Source of the DNA: Ricinus communis
Taxonomy: Eukaryota; Streptophyta; Magnoliopsida; Malpighiales; Euphorbiaceae
Direction: 5' to 3'
Length of the DNA: 64,000 nt
NCBI RefSeq assembly: GCF_019578655.1
Contig: NC_063260.1
Location: 17,176,001 to 17,240,000, forward strand
The notes beneath the pieces were generated by a model that saw only the letters and a program-made list of their open reading frames with translations, was not told where the DNA came from and made no database searches. This document shows positions 11,425 to 22,128 of the stretch, piece by piece. Each line of letters starts with the position of its first letter. Positions within the stretch are counted from its first letter, which is position 1. A program made the position numbers and the translations under genes.

Positions 11425-11640
11425 CTACTGAGTTGAAAAGGGAGTTTAGGCAAAAAGTAAGGCAAAGTCAAAAAAAGAAAAAAAAAGAAAGCCTTCTAGG
11501 TTGAAAACCTGAAAGGCCAGATTAGGAAAAAACTAAAGCAAAATAAATAAAAGGAAAGGAAAAAAAGGAAAATTAAAAATAGCCTGTTAAGTTGAAAACT
11601 TGAAAGGGTGGCTTAGGTAAAATCAAGGTATAAAAAAAGA
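11425..11640 (+). repeat. Tandem repeats in 3' region of Tat/Ogre element
   Basis: Three units share GTTGAAAA (11432, 11500, 11591) followed by a (C)CTGAAAGG or ACTTGAAAGGG word and a GGCTTAGG-like word, separated by A-rich spacers of varying length. Tat/Ogre elements commonly carry such minisatellites 3' of pol. The neighbouring runs at 11385-11490 are almost pure purine. Confidence 0.65.
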
Positions 11641-12082
11641 AAAGATTTGGTTGTTCTCTACATGAGATTGTAGGAAAGCACAACTATCACTGGACAAGTA
11701 TCAACACAATACAGGGTAAAACTATTCAGTCTTGGCATACTTGAGTTATCTCTAGATCTATGCTTTATGTCATCCCCATGACTTATAGGTCTCTGATGTG
11801 CATCATTGTTCCTATCCTTTTTTTTCAACCATCAAACTCCACACCCTATGATCGAAGAGTAGAAAACCGACTTGTTAAAATGTCAATCTTTTGTTGATAA
11901 GCACCGGAATGCCTCTGTCCAAACTAAAGGATGATTTTTTAGAAATGCATTGTATGCTATACATAACATTATATAACACACATTCACTAATTTTTCTTGA
12001 TGAGATCTCTATGTACACTTGTATATATATCACTAACCTATAATAGAAAAATGAAAGAAGTTCAAAAAGAAATAAACCGAAA

Positions 12083-12250
12083 GTTTACTTCTCGAAGCGG
12101 AAGATGCATAAGTTTACTTCCTAAAGCGGAAGATTTATCATTTTACTTCTCAAAGTGAAAGTTTATCAGCTTACTTGTCGAAGCAGAATATCATCATCAC
12201 ACGTCTCGAAGTGAAAGAACACCAATTTAGTCCTTGAAGCAAAAATTCCA
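12083..12250 (+). repeat. Six-unit 28-29-bp minisatellite
   Basis: Units start at 12083, 12112, 12141, 12169, 12197 and 12225, with a consensus near TTTACTTCTCGAAGCGGAAG followed by a variable ATNATCA end. Unit length is 29, 29, 28, 28, 28, 26. It lies downstream of the 11425-11640 repeats and is probably part of the same 3' non-coding region of the Tat/Ogre element. Confidence 0.8.
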
Positions 12251-12839
12251 AAGCATAAAGCAACCAAAAAACTCTAAACAACGATGGAGGTGCCTAACAT
12301 TTAGAAATTTGAGGTTACGGAACACCGATACTCTGCTATATTGACTCCAAGATTCGAGTTATACAAATATGAGATATCTAAGAAATGAAGAGCATGAGAT
12401 TGAAAAAGAAATACTTTATGTTAAGGTTAAAATATACAAGGTTTCGAAATAATAGCAATACCACTAACTATATCCATTTAGACACAATGTTTAATTTTTT
12501 CTTTCTACACTAGTGCTTGGTTAGTCATGACCTATTATATACTAATTAAGGTTTTAATAATAAATAATTTTTTTTATTAAATTAGTATAATTAGATGATG
12601 CATTTAGAATATTTCTATTGTCGTATAAATGTAATTAAATTTTATAATACACAATAATTCATAAGTATAATAAAAATTATATTAATGAGTCAACTTTATT
12701 TTATGTAATTGGAAAATCCTCATTTTATTAAATTATTATAGAATATATTTATTTATTATTTATTATTTTTATTGTAATTCTTACTAATAGTAATAGCTAC
12801 ATTTAAATATTGTAGTTATATTATTATTGTTATTTTGAA
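12251..12839. other. AT-rich spacer, nothing recognised
   Basis: No reading frame, repeat terminus or RNA gene was identified. The second LTR expected for the Tat/Ogre element was looked for here and not seen. Confidence 0.4.
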
Positions 12840-13202
12840 TTTGAGCTCGAGCCTATAAACGAGCTTGCTCACGAGCCTGCTTGTCAAGCTTATAAACGAA
12901 CATGTTCACGAACTTTATAGATGAGCTAGATTGCAAACCGATTCACGAGCTTTATAAATGAACCAAAATCGAGCTCGAGCTCACGAGCTTGTTCACGAAT
13001 TTATTCGCGAGCTAGTAAATGAGCAAGTTCGCAAGCTAAAGAACCAAACTTTATCAAGCTCGAGCTTGGCTCGATAAAATTATCAAGCTCGAAATTAAGC
13101 TTGAGCTCAGCTCGTTTAAATTAACAAATGACCTCGAACAAGCTTTTTATCGATCCGAGCTTTGAATAGCTCGTGAGACGTTTGGTTCATTTACAACCCT
13201 AG
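12840..13202. mobile_element. Terminal region of a hAT-like element (AGCTCG-rich)
   Basis: The stretch is dense with AGCTCG/CGAGCT and CACGAGC words on both strands, typical of hAT subterminal regions. The right end CATTTACAACCCTAG at about 13188-13202, read in reverse as CTAGGGTTGTAAATG, is a common plant hAT terminus. It abuts a Ty3-gypsy integrase frame exactly at 13203, so the element inserted into that pol gene. The opposite terminus was not found, so the true left limit may be further left in the AT-rich DNA. Confidence 0.6.
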
Positions 13203-13637
13203 TGGTATAACACCAACTTTCATATAACCATTCAAATAACTCCTTTCGAGATAGTGTATGAAATGCCTCCTCTTATCCACATTCCTTACTTTATAGGAGA
13301 TTCTCCCATTGTAGTAGTGGATCAATTTCTGAAAGATAGGGAATTTGCACTGTAATTGATGAAGTACCATCTCTCAAGGGCTCAACATCGTATGAAGCAT
13401 CAAATGGACCATCATAGAACCGAAAGAAGCTTCACTATTGGTTATTGCGTGCATCTCAAATTTTAGCCATACAGACAGCAAAGCACAGCTAGAAGAAGCA
13501 ATCACAAGTTGTCCCCACTATATTATGGTGCTTATTGCATGGAAGATAAAGATGGAGAAATTTCTTTTAAGCTTAAGTTGCCTCAAGAATCTAATATACA
13601 TCATGTGTTTCATGTATCTCAGCTCAAGGAAGCCATT
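13203..13637 (+). pseudogene. Reina-like Ty3-gypsy integrase, C-terminal part
   Basis: The frame reads WYNTNFH at 13203, PFEIVYEMPP near 13240-13270, then HLSRAQHRMK, a YRQQS block and HHVFHVSQLKEA at about 13600-13633. This is the integrase C-terminal region of Reina-type chromoviruses. There are in-frame stops, one after the REFAL codons near 13352 and one near 13460. The frame is cut at 13637 by the Copia element and resumes at 18435. Upstream it is cut by the hAT-like element, so catalytic integrase, RNase H and RT are not present here. Confidence 0.82.
13633..13637. repeat. Target-site duplication CCATT (left)
   Basis: CCATT directly precedes the left LTR and is repeated exactly at 18430-18434. 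Confidence 0.92.
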
Positions 13638-13878
13638 TGTAAACATGCAAAACCCTAAGACAAAGAGAATTTTTATTTTTCATTCTTATTTCTATTTTGA
13701 TTACAAGATACAAGTATATATATTAGAGTTCTATATTTAGTTAGCTACTTAACAACTCAACTATAACAGATATACAATTCTATTCAAAGTTAAATTAGTT
13801 AAACCTATTCAAACTTAACTTCTATTGAAACTTATCTTTCAACAACCATATCTACAACTGATTCTTCAGATTTCCACA
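13638..13878 (-). repeat. Copia 3' LTR (left on plus strand)
   Basis: Plus-strand ends TGTAAACATG and TTCCACA. On the minus strand it follows a polypurine tract (GAGGGGGAG at 13879-13887). Confidence 0.93.
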
Positions 13879-13890
13879 CTCCCCCTCAAG
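13879..13890 (-). other. Polypurine tract of the Copia element
   Basis: Minus-strand CTTGAGGGGGAG immediately precedes the LTR start TGTGGAAATC. Confidence 0.85.
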
Positions 13891-15259
13891 TTGGAGCATA
13901 AGATTCTGACATGCCTAACTTGCCAATAAGATTTTGAAACACTTTGCCAGTAACAGCCTTGGTAAGAGCATCAGCAAGTTGATTTTCAGACTTAACAAAC
14001 AACAACTGGATTACCTGTTGATCAATTTTTTCTTTGATAAAGTGCCGATCAATCTCTACATGTTTAGTACGATCATGCTGGACAGGATTTCTTGCTATCT
14101 CAATGGCAGCCCTATTATCACAAAACAGTTTCATTGGCTTCTGACATTTAATCTTCAAGTCTTTAAGAACCCATGAAATCCATATTAATTCACATATCCC
14201 ATGAGCTATTCCTCGAAATTCAGCTTCCGCACTTGATCTTGCGACTACTTTCTGCTTTTTACTTCTCCAAGTTACCAAGTTTCCTTCAACATAAGTAAGA
14301 TATGCAGAAGTTGACCTTCGAGTTGTCTGATCTCCAGCCCAATCCGAGTCAGTGTAACCTTCGACTTTTGAACCGTCATTCTTAGAAAAATATAAACCCT
14401 TTCCAGGAGTTCCCTTTAGGTACCTTAGAATTCTATAGACTGCTTCCATGTGTTCAACGCTTGGTTGATGCATAAATTGGCTCACCACACTCACTGAATA
14501 AGCGATATCAGGTCTGGTATGTGACAAATAAATCAGTCTCCCAACCAGTCGTTGATACCTTCCAATGTCAGTAGGTACTTGATTTGGATAAATTCCGAGC
14601 TTGTGATTGAACTCCATAGGTGTTGCCGCAGGTTTACATGCAAGCATTCCAGGTTCTGTTAGTAAATCAATCATATATTTTCTTTGGGAAAGAGAAATAC
14701 CTTCTTCAGTTCGTGAAACCTCTATTCCTAGAAAATATTTTAGACATCCAAGGTCTTTCATCTCGAATTCAGTTGCCAGACGCACCTGAAGTGATCTCAT
14801 TTCTTCATCATCATCTCCCGTAACAATCATATCATCAACATACACAATGAGGACAGTAATCTTCCCATATTTGTGTTTAATAAATAGTGTATGGTCAGCA
14901 TTACTTTATGTGTATCTGAATGTCTTCATGGCAACTGTGAGTCTACCAAACCAAGCCCTAGGAGATTGTTTCAGTCCATATAAAGCCTTCCTCAGTCTAC
15001 AAACCTCATTTTTCTTGGACATTTCAAAATTAACACCTGGTGGAATATCCATATAAACTTCTTCTTCGAGGTCACCATTGAGGAATGCGTTTTTAACATC
15101 AAATTGTTTCAAATCCCAGCCTCTATTCACTGCCAAGGAGATCAGTATCCGAATGGTATCCAGCCAGAATCGGTGCAAATGTTTCTTGGTAATCAACACC
15201 ATATCTCTGAGTGTAACCCTTCGCGACCAATCTTGCCTTATATCTATCCACACTCCCAT
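13886..15259 (-). pseudogene. Copia reverse transcriptase C-part and RNase H
   Basis: Two pieces in the same minus-strand frame, 14906-15259 and 13886-14845, are separated by one in-frame TAA near 14903. The first holds the [18 protein letters not shown] and [12 protein letters not shown] motifs of Copia RT; the second starts at the YVDDM catalytic motif, continues with DLGCLKYFLGIE, then the RNase H region (GYTDSDWAGD, SSAEAEFR, the HFIKEK segment and QLADALTK). Together they copy the element's RNA into DNA and degrade the RNA strand. A frameshift near 15165-15180 separates this frame from the upstream integrase frame. One nonsense change (CAA to TAA would explain it) and one frameshift are the main defects here. 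Confidence 0.9.
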
Positions 15260-16799
15260 CCATATTAAACTTCACAGTGAACACCCATTTGCACCCAATG
15301 CTCTTCTTCTCATCAGGTAATGGAACTACCTCCCAGGTCTGATTCTTCTGTAATGCCCTCATCTCCTCATTCATTGCTGCCTTCCACTTGGGATCTTTTA
15401 AAGCATCCTGTACAGTATTAGGAATAGGAATGTGCTCTAACTGATTTACCACAAGAGCATATGGACCTGACACAGCTCGATTTTGATTAGAAATATACAC
15501 AGCTCGATTTTGATTAGAAATATAGTTAGTGATAGGATATTTCACATTAGAGTGTAAGTTTGGTTCATACTGTTTCTTTGCTATGCCCTTAGTTGATCTT
15601 TGGGATTGTCTAATAACAGGAATAATAGACTCATCAGATTCAATAGGTAATGGAGCACTTACCTGAGTGATGTTTTCAGATTGGATATCCTGCCTCTGAG
15701 CTTCGGTATATGGTGTTATCAAAGGTTGATTCATCTCGCCAGAAGTGCTGTCACCTCCAAAAAATCTCATTTCTTCACTTAGCAAACAATCATCACCTGT
15801 TGAGTAACTAATCTGTTCAGAGATTACCTCATTATCTCCACACATTCTCTCCCCCTGACTAGGAGAATTCAAACCCGTCTTGAGGTAATAGGGTTCAGTT
15901 TCCCTGAAAGATACATCCATACTCACCACTAGTTTCTTTTCCGAGGGATCATAACACCTATATCCCTTTTGAGAGTCTGCATACCCTACAAAAACACATC
16001 TTTTTGCACATGGATCAAGTTTAGTTCGTAAATGCTTAGGGACATGCATAAGCACGACACAGCCAAACACTCGTGGTTCTAGATTAGGCACATGATGAGT
16101 CTTACACAAAGAATTCAATTTTTGTTGAGGAGTATCAAAACCTAGGACACGAGAAGGCATTCTATTCATCAAATAGACAGCAGATTTCACAGCTTCTCCC
16201 CAATAATACCTCGACATATTCATTCCAAACAAGGAGGCATGAACAATCTCTAAAATTTGCCTATTCCTCCTTTCCGCCAAGCCATTTTGTTGGGGAGTAT
16301 ACGTACATGATGTTTGATGCCTGATTCCCTTCTGAGACAAATATTTTCCAAGAGTTGAATCCATGAACTCCATTGCATTATCTGTTTGCCATACAAGAAT
16401 TGGTTTCTGATATTGAGTATTCACCATGCTACAAAAACCATAGAAAGCTGTACATACATCATTCTTATTACGTAATAAGGCAATCCATGTCATGCGAGTA
16501 CACTCATCAATAAAAGTAACAAAATACTTGGCATTTGAAAGCGTAGAAATTTTTGAAGGTCCCCATACATCCGAGTGAATGACTGAAAAAGGTTCACTAC
16601 TCTTATTCAAACTAGGAAAATATGGAACTCGATGACTTTTTGCTAATTCGCAAACATCACATTTAAAATCTGATTCATCAAATCTTGAAAATAAATGAGG
16701 TTTTAATTTCCTAAGGTAACTAAAAGATAAATGGCCAAGTCTACAATGCCATAACCATACATCTTCTCGTCTCTTAGTTTCATTATTCATCAAACACAT
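15165..16799 (-). pseudogene. Copia integrase and start of RT
   Basis: A long minus-strand frame carries the zinc-binding HLSF..HLFSRF region (about 16650-16750), the integrase catalytic core (HSDVWGPS near 16560, the FIDECTRMTWI segment, QTDNAMEF near 16380, then QNGLAERRNR), the CVFVGY segment near 15990, and the start of RT ([18 protein letters not shown]) before losing frame near 15180. It inserts element DNA into the genome. The catalytic D,D,E-type residues appear preserved. An 11-residue duplication (ISNQNRAV occurs twice around 15480-15525) sits in the variable linker. The N-terminal end is separated from gag by frameshifts. Confidence 0.9.
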
Positions 16800-17331
16800 C
16801 TGCCCTACTTGTTGTCCTTCAGCTTGCCCTAACTCCAGGTAGTAAAGCTGTCCTCTTCTAACACCATAACCAATTGTCCTCCGAGTCAGAGTATCCTGAA
16901 AAATACAGTAAGAAGACCAAAAAGTTACTGTACAATTTAAAGAGGAAGTAATTTTGCTAATAGAAAGGAAATTACACTCGAGAGATGGGACAACAAGAAC
17001 TGAATCAAGAGTAAGACAGTCAATGCCAAGTCACCAATGACTTGGCATTGACTCCCATTAGCTGTAGAAACAAAGCTTTGAGAAGGTGATTTAAGTGTTT
17101 GTATCCTATTCGAATTTCCAACCATATGGTCAGAAGCTCATGTGTCAATTATCCAAGCATCATTTTCAGTGAAAGTTGATAATGCCTTACCCTTACCACC
17201 ACCTGAGTGAGCTACATGAGCAGTTGGAATGTTAGACTTTGATTCTGAAAAAGAGTTATCCACAGCAGCAGCAATCTAGTTACTCTTCTTGCGTGGCTTC
17301 TTTGAGAAATCCCACCAGTCTGGATATCCAA
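16800..17331 (-). pseudogene. Copia protease / gag-pol junction, frameshifted
   Basis: This should hold the aspartic protease between the gag zinc knuckle and integrase. The minus-strand frames are broken: one 62-codon frame covers 16937-17125 and stops intervene before and after. The stretch around 17135-17155 encodes an AWIID-like phrase only after a stop codon at 17142. A tandem duplication of about 20 bases containing CAATGCCAAGTCACC lies near 17020-17050 and causes loss of frame. Confidence 0.65.
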
Positions 17332-18123
17332 TCAGCTCTTGGAATGTCCAGACTCACCACAATGATCACATACATAGTTAGGTTTTCCTCCTGACTGATT
17401 CCTTCGATTCCTGGATGATCCCTTTTGATTTGTCGCTAGTGCTACACTTTCAGATACAGGAGAAGAAGATCCTCCCATGGTCTTCCTTTGCTGAAATTCA
17501 CGTCGGACATATGCATAGGAACTATCCAAGTCAAGTTTGGGGTCCTTCCTAAGAATTTCCCCACGCACTTGATCGAATTCATGGTCCAATCCACTGAGAA
17601 AGATATGAACCCTAAGCGTAGACATAGCCGAATTCAACTCCACAACTCCATTTACAGTGCCTGTCGAAGATGAAGACCTTTGATCAATTTCCTGAAAAAT
17701 TGATATAAGTTCAGTATAGTACGTAGAGAGTGGTCTTCCATCTTGCTTAATGGTGAATGATTTCTGATTTAACTCAAACAGCCGAGTTTCATCAGAACCA
17801 TCATAAAATGTCTTCGATACTGCCTCCTAAACCTCATTTGCTGTTCCGAGACGGATGAATCTTTGCATAAGAGATGGAATCATGGAATCAATGAGCCAGC
17901 TTTTCACCTTCTGGTTGTCAGTAACCTAGCCTGCAAGCTTCGCATCATTTTCATCAGGCCTTTTTTCACTCCCGGTTAGAAAACCAGCCTTATTTCATGC
18001 CCCTATCCTCATCTCCATCAACTGAGACCATAAAGGATAGTTAGTTTCATCGAGAATGACACTATTAGGAAAGGATGCATTCTCTTGTTGTATGATGATT
18101 GGTGTAGGTGTTTCGAAGCTCAT
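17332..18123 (-). pseudogene. Copia gag with zinc knuckle
   Basis: The minus-strand start at 18123 (MSFETPTPIIIQ) lies 53 bases inside the primer site. The protein has the N-terminal NYPLWSQLMEMRI region, the UBN2-type gag body (FYDGSDETRLFELNQ near 17765-17810, then a SGLDHEFDQVR segment) and a CX2CX4H zinc knuckle, CDHCGESGH, at 17342-17368. In-frame stops occur just after MRIGA (near 17998), after KLAG (near 17927) and in NEV.EAV (near 17829). The frame ends right after GHSKS, where the final cysteine of the knuckle should follow. Confidence 0.88.
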
Positions 18124-18176
18124 AGTTACGATAAGTTTTTCGAAGATTTGAATGATTTACAATCTGCCTTAGGTAT

Positions 18177-18188
18177 GCTCTAATACCA
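18177..18188 (-). other. Primer-binding site, initiator tRNA-Met type
   Basis: Minus-strand TGGTATTAGAGC directly follows the 5' LTR end TTTACA. It differs by one transition from TGGTATCAGAGC, the complement of the plant initiator tRNA-Met 3' end. Confidence 0.88.
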
Positions 18189-18429
18189 TGTAAACATGCA
18201 AAACCCTAAGATAGAGAGAATTTTTATTTTTCATTCTTATTTCTATTTTGATTACAAGATACAAGTATATATATTAGAGTTCTATATTTAGTTAGCTACT
18301 TAACAACTCAACTATAACAGATATATAATTCTATTCAAAGTTAAATTAGTTAAACCTATTCAAACTTAACTTCTATTCAAACTTATCTTTCAATAGCCAT
18401 ATCTACAATTGATTCTTCAGATTTCCACA
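18189..18429 (-). repeat. Copia 5' LTR (right on plus strand)
   Basis: It is the same 241-bp sequence as 13638-13878 except for seven differences seen by eye, five of them in C/T or A/G pairs near each other. Flanked on its outer side by CCATT (18430-18434). Confidence 0.93.
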
Positions 18430-18434
18430 CCATT
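18430..18434. repeat. Target-site duplication CCATT (right)
   Basis: Exact copy of 13633-13637. Confidence 0.92.
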
Positions 18435-18660
18435 CTTGCTACAACATCTTCCTCAACTCAGCTGCCCACACCAATTTTCTCTCCTCTTACACTAATGGCT
18501 ATCTTAGTTCATAAGTTAGTCAAAAGGGGAAACAATGCAGCCACCAAGATTTTGATTCAGTGGTCTGATAAACCTCCTAAAGAAGCTACATGAGAATTAT
18601 TATTTGACAACCAACAGAGGTTTCCACAAATTAACCTTGTGGATAAGGTTCCTTAAGGAG
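18435..18660 (+). pseudogene. Reina-like pol C-terminus with chromodomain
   Basis: After the Copia insertion the gypsy pol frame resumes. It reads AILVHKLVKRGNNAATK near 18495-18545, then ILIQWSDKPPKEATWE at 18549-18596 and INLVDKV near 18631-18650. The QWS..P..EATWE pattern is that of a retrotransposon chromodomain, which directs integration to chromatin marks in chromoviruses. One mutation (TGA near 18588, in the ATWE phrase) is possible depending on frame; the frame ends at a TAA near 18654. It belongs with 13203-13637. Confidence 0.78.
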
Positions 18661-18667
18661 CGAGAGT

Positions 18668-18969
18668 TGTTATATGCAAAATAATGTTATTGTCATTTTT
18701 GCTAGTCTTTGAATTGTTTAAGCTTTTAAGCAGTCGTTTAAGTTGTTATTGAGTTTTATTACGTGTCCCTTGGTCATTGGTGTTGTCTACAAAACCGTTA
18801 GCCAGGAGTAGTTGTCATTCCTACTAGTACAATGGGTATATGTTGGTCATTATCCTTGTGATGATTATCTCTTGAATTTTAGAAAAATCTCCTTCTTCTC
18901 TACTGAATTCCCTCTTCCTCTCTGTGCATTTCTTCTCCTTCACTTCTTCTCTCTTTCTTATCTTTAACA
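18668..18969 (+). mobile_element. Probable 3' LTR of the Reina-like element
   Basis: Right after the pol stop, TGTTATATGC begins a 302-bp segment that ends TCTTTAACA. Short LTRs of this size are usual for Reina elements. The next bases, TTTTAGTGGTACCA, look loosely like a primer-binding site, which would be expected only after a 5' LTR, so the exact structure is unsure. Confidence 0.5.
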
Positions 18970-19463
18970 TTTTAGTGGTACCATCTTGTCACCAGCTTAA
19001 ATTTTTTAGGGTGTCATATTCTATTGATTGTTGGTGTAGGAACTGAAAGTAGGCTGACAAAAGAAGATGTATAAGTAGTGTTCTTGGTGGTGCCTTTCAT
19101 CTAGTGCTATGCTTCTTCTTATTGTTGATGGGAGGGTAGGGATTAGTTGATGGAAAATCTCTACTTTGGCAAATGATGAGCTTATTTCCACCCTTGTCAA
19201 GTGAGCTTTGTTGTGCAAAATATTTTATTCTAATGGAGGCAATTTGTTCCTTATCCATGCAATTTTTCCACTTATGGCTTGATCAATATGAACCTGAGCG
19301 AAGGTGGTGATTATGGCTGCCCTAGGATTTCTTTCTAAGAAGATGGTGATATTTACTGAACGGTATGATTGTAATCTTTTTAGTTTTGTAGGCCATAGGG
19401 CATTGGTTTGAGACTTGGAGCCTAGTTGCATGGGCTATAAATCCATCTTAATTATTTAATCTC
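18970..19463. other. Spacer, nothing recognised
   Basis: Short frames occur on the minus strand (19021-19218, 19225-19431), but none has a recognisable domain or a sensible gene context. Confidence 0.4.
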
Positions 19464-19466
19464 TTA

Positions 19467-19673
19467 GAGCATTTTTAATGATGCTCTTTATTGTAAATAG
19501 TATTTTTATTTTAAAAAAAAAAGCATATTTACTTATATATAAATATAAATAGTAGAAAACTTTTTTTAGTCCAATGCTCTTTTTATTTTTATCTATTTAT
19601 TTTACTTTATTGAACAAGCAGTAATATTTTAAGTTTTTCTTTCTTTTTCGTAGAGAAGGAATGAGAAATGCTC
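19467..19673. mobile_element. Tourist-like (PIF/Harbinger) MITE
   Basis: It begins GAGCATTTTTAATG and ends GAGAAATGCTC, an imperfect inverted repeat around GAGCATTT. It is flanked by TTA on both sides (19464-19466 and 19674-19676), the 3-bp target duplication of this superfamily. It is 207 bp long and non-coding. Confidence 0.72.
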
Positions 19674-19689
19674 TTAGACTTATGTTTAG

Positions 19690-19975
19690 TCTAATGTACT
19701 TGGTATGCTAACTTTGGTCATTTAATTAGTTTAATGCTCTAACTTTTGATGTAATTTAATAGACACATGAATTTATTTTTTATGATATTTTAATACTTAC
19801 ATGTATATTCATTTAAATGATCTATGTTTATTGCATGAAGGTGTTTAAATATCATCAAAAAATAAATTTCATAAATATATTAGGTTAAATTGAAAGTTAG
19901 AAGTCTTTAGATATTGAAAAAAATTTTCAGGTGTCTGCTAGATTAAATTGAAAACTAAAGTGTTAAACTGACAAA
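19690..19975. repeat. Fold-back element with long inverted repeat
   Basis: Bases 19737-19795 and 19848-19905 are imperfect reverse complements over nearly 60 bp. Both arms contain TTTATTTTTT.ATGATATTT and CTAACTTT.AAT words. The weaker outer arms extend the symmetry to about 19690 and 19975. Transcribed, it would form one long hairpin. No terminal duplication was identified. Confidence 0.6.
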
Positions 19976-20946
19976 TTGATAGAAATTCAAAAACATAAAT
20001 ATATATGTAGCCGTTTTTATAGTTATTATATTGGTTTAGGCTTTTTTGCCCCATTAGTGCCAGTTATTTTTCTGTTATTTAAAAAAGAACTTTTCGAATA
20101 GTCTTTATGTCAGGTTCGCACGCCGTATTTCAACTATTTCAACGAAGTTTGAGAGTGTAGCAATGCGTATTGTTTAACTTGAAAATAACATTTCCGACTA
20201 TCTCTTCTTGAATGTTTAAAATATTTTAAGACATCAGATATGAATAGTTTGATCCGAACTGGATGACATCTTCTATTTCAAAAAAAAAGAAAATTCAAAT
20301 ATTTGCACAGTATTATTTTCGAGATGCAAAGATAGATGTACAAAGGAGCATGTTAGGGGTCCTTTGATTGGAAAATTTCATCCTCCCTTGTGTGGTAGAT
20401 TTCATCTTGGCTCGTACAAGCATCTATACTTTTGACATGATGTAGGGCTAGGATCGAACTTGTCCTCCATTTTATGGGGACTTTTTGATGAGGCACATTG
20501 CCTCTAACAAGGGTACCTAAAAATCACTTCCCTCCACCTAGAATATGTTCTTATCCCATAATTTGATCAACATAACTAAATATTTATGCATAAGTTCATA
20601 TCCTTCTTTCCCACCCTTTTTGAATGATTCAGTCAGCATATTCCTTTCTCTGTATAAAATTTATAGAAGAATTTGGTTATTAATTAATCGTTGATATATA
20701 AAGTTGTGCTAAAACTCTTACAATTGTTTTAAAAATCTTCATACTCCTGCTCAATAAATTTAATTATGGACATTAGATAAGAAAGAAATTTAATTATTGG
20801 CATATGAGATTAGGATTCTCTTTTACAAACTTTCCGCTATTGATGACAATTTCCTTTTCAATCTTCTTCTTTGTAACTTCTATTTACGTATCTAAACAAA
20901 AATCTTTTCAAGAAAAGTAGTTGCTTAAGTGTGTAGTGTCATTTAA
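19976..20946. other. AT-rich spacer, nothing recognised
   Basis: No coding region, RNA gene or transposon end recognised. Confidence 0.4.
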
Positions 20947-21019
20947 TTAGTATAATAAATGTTTAGATAAATTTTTACGCACCGACTCACCAATCACTGC
21001 GTAGCATTTATTATACTAA
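20947..21019. repeat. Short hairpin, 15-bp perfect inverted repeat
   Basis: TTAGTATAATAAATG (20947-20961) and CATTTATTATACTAA (21005-21019) are exact reverse complements separated by 43 bases. It may be a relic MITE or a chance palindrome extended by AT content. Confidence 0.6.
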
Positions 21020-22077
21020 TGCAATTGCAATTCCTTGTTCCATGGAACATATCTAAAGATGATACATATTACTAAGAGATTCTTGATGAGATTGATTCTT
21101 AATTTTCTTTTTCTGTTTTTCTTTTTTCAAAAAAAGACCCTTTCTTTTATCAATATTTGCAATTGCTAGATTAATTTTCTTTTTTCTAGCTTTCGGTCGG
21201 ATTCCATTCATGGCTTTTGATACACTTTAGGTACATTTTTTTTTTAATATTTTATTAGCTTTATCATAACATTAGATGACTTTGTTCTATGAATGTTTTT
21301 GTTCTTTTTTTTTTGTTTTAATAGGAATGTCAAAGGAATTTGTGTTCATATTATCTTTAACTTTTAACGTCCTTTGCATGTGCAATGCATTGTGAAAATC
21401 TTTCTTTGGTTAAGTGTGTGTGTTCTAATCCAGAAGATGTTTGTAACTTTCGGTTTGCATATTGACAGGAGATATTGAAATAATAGAGGATCTATAATAG
21501 TTTTTAAGTATTGTAATTGTTGAGTCCAAATTATTAAACATATCGTTCATGTTGAAAAATTTGGATGTTGACTGCTAAAGTGTTTTAATATTATAAAATT
21601 TTCAAAGATCAATTGTGGTTAATCAAATTTATTTCTTTGAATGAACATAAAAAGTCACTTTTACCTTTTAATTTTATCTTTAGTTTCACTTTTATTTCTT
21701 AACTCGCTGAAGGCTCAACAGTTTTTATGCTACATAACTGAGTTTACTTTTTCTTACATTCATTATGAAAGATAAACAAACCCTCACCAAACTTTGTTGA
21801 TAGTTGTTAAATGTACAAAATTACTCTTAGACCTCACTCAGCAGTTTAAGTTTTTTATTAAAATGGTTATTTGACATAATGTGAGTACATTTATGATAAA
21901 AAATATCTGAATCTTAATTATATCTTATATTATTATTATTTTAAAATAAATTGGACCGGTAATTATTTAAAATTTTGAGCTAAGTTACACCGAAATAGAA
22001 ACAGGAAATACAACACTACATGATATGAATAGGAAAAACATAACTTAGAAAAAAAGAGACGAAATGCTAGCAACATG

Positions 22078-22125
<48 letters not shown>
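22078..22125. repeat. (TA)n microsatellite
   Basis: An uninterrupted run of about 24 TA units. Confidence 0.95.

Positions 22126-22128
<3 letters not shown>

Larger units (their letters stand above)
13638..18429 (-). mobile_element. Complete 4.8-kb Copia retrotransposon with mutated genes
   Basis: Two 241-bp LTRs (13638-13878 and 18189-18429) differ at seven positions by eye, about 97% identity. The flanks are a perfect CCATT duplication. On the minus strand the order is LTR, primer site, gag, integrase, RT, RNase H, polypurine tract, LTR: Copia order. The element sits inside the Reina-like pol gene. Stops in gag, frameshifts around the gag/pol zinc-knuckle region, a frameshift near 15165-15180 in RT and a TAA near 14903 make it non-autonomous. 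Size and gene set suggest an Ale/Retrofit-like lineage; that name is inference. Confidence 0.95.

Noticed and set aside
19021..19431. Two minus-strand frames of 65-68 codons
   Set aside because: No domain, no splice context and no similarity I recognise; lengths are typical of chance in AT-rich DNA.
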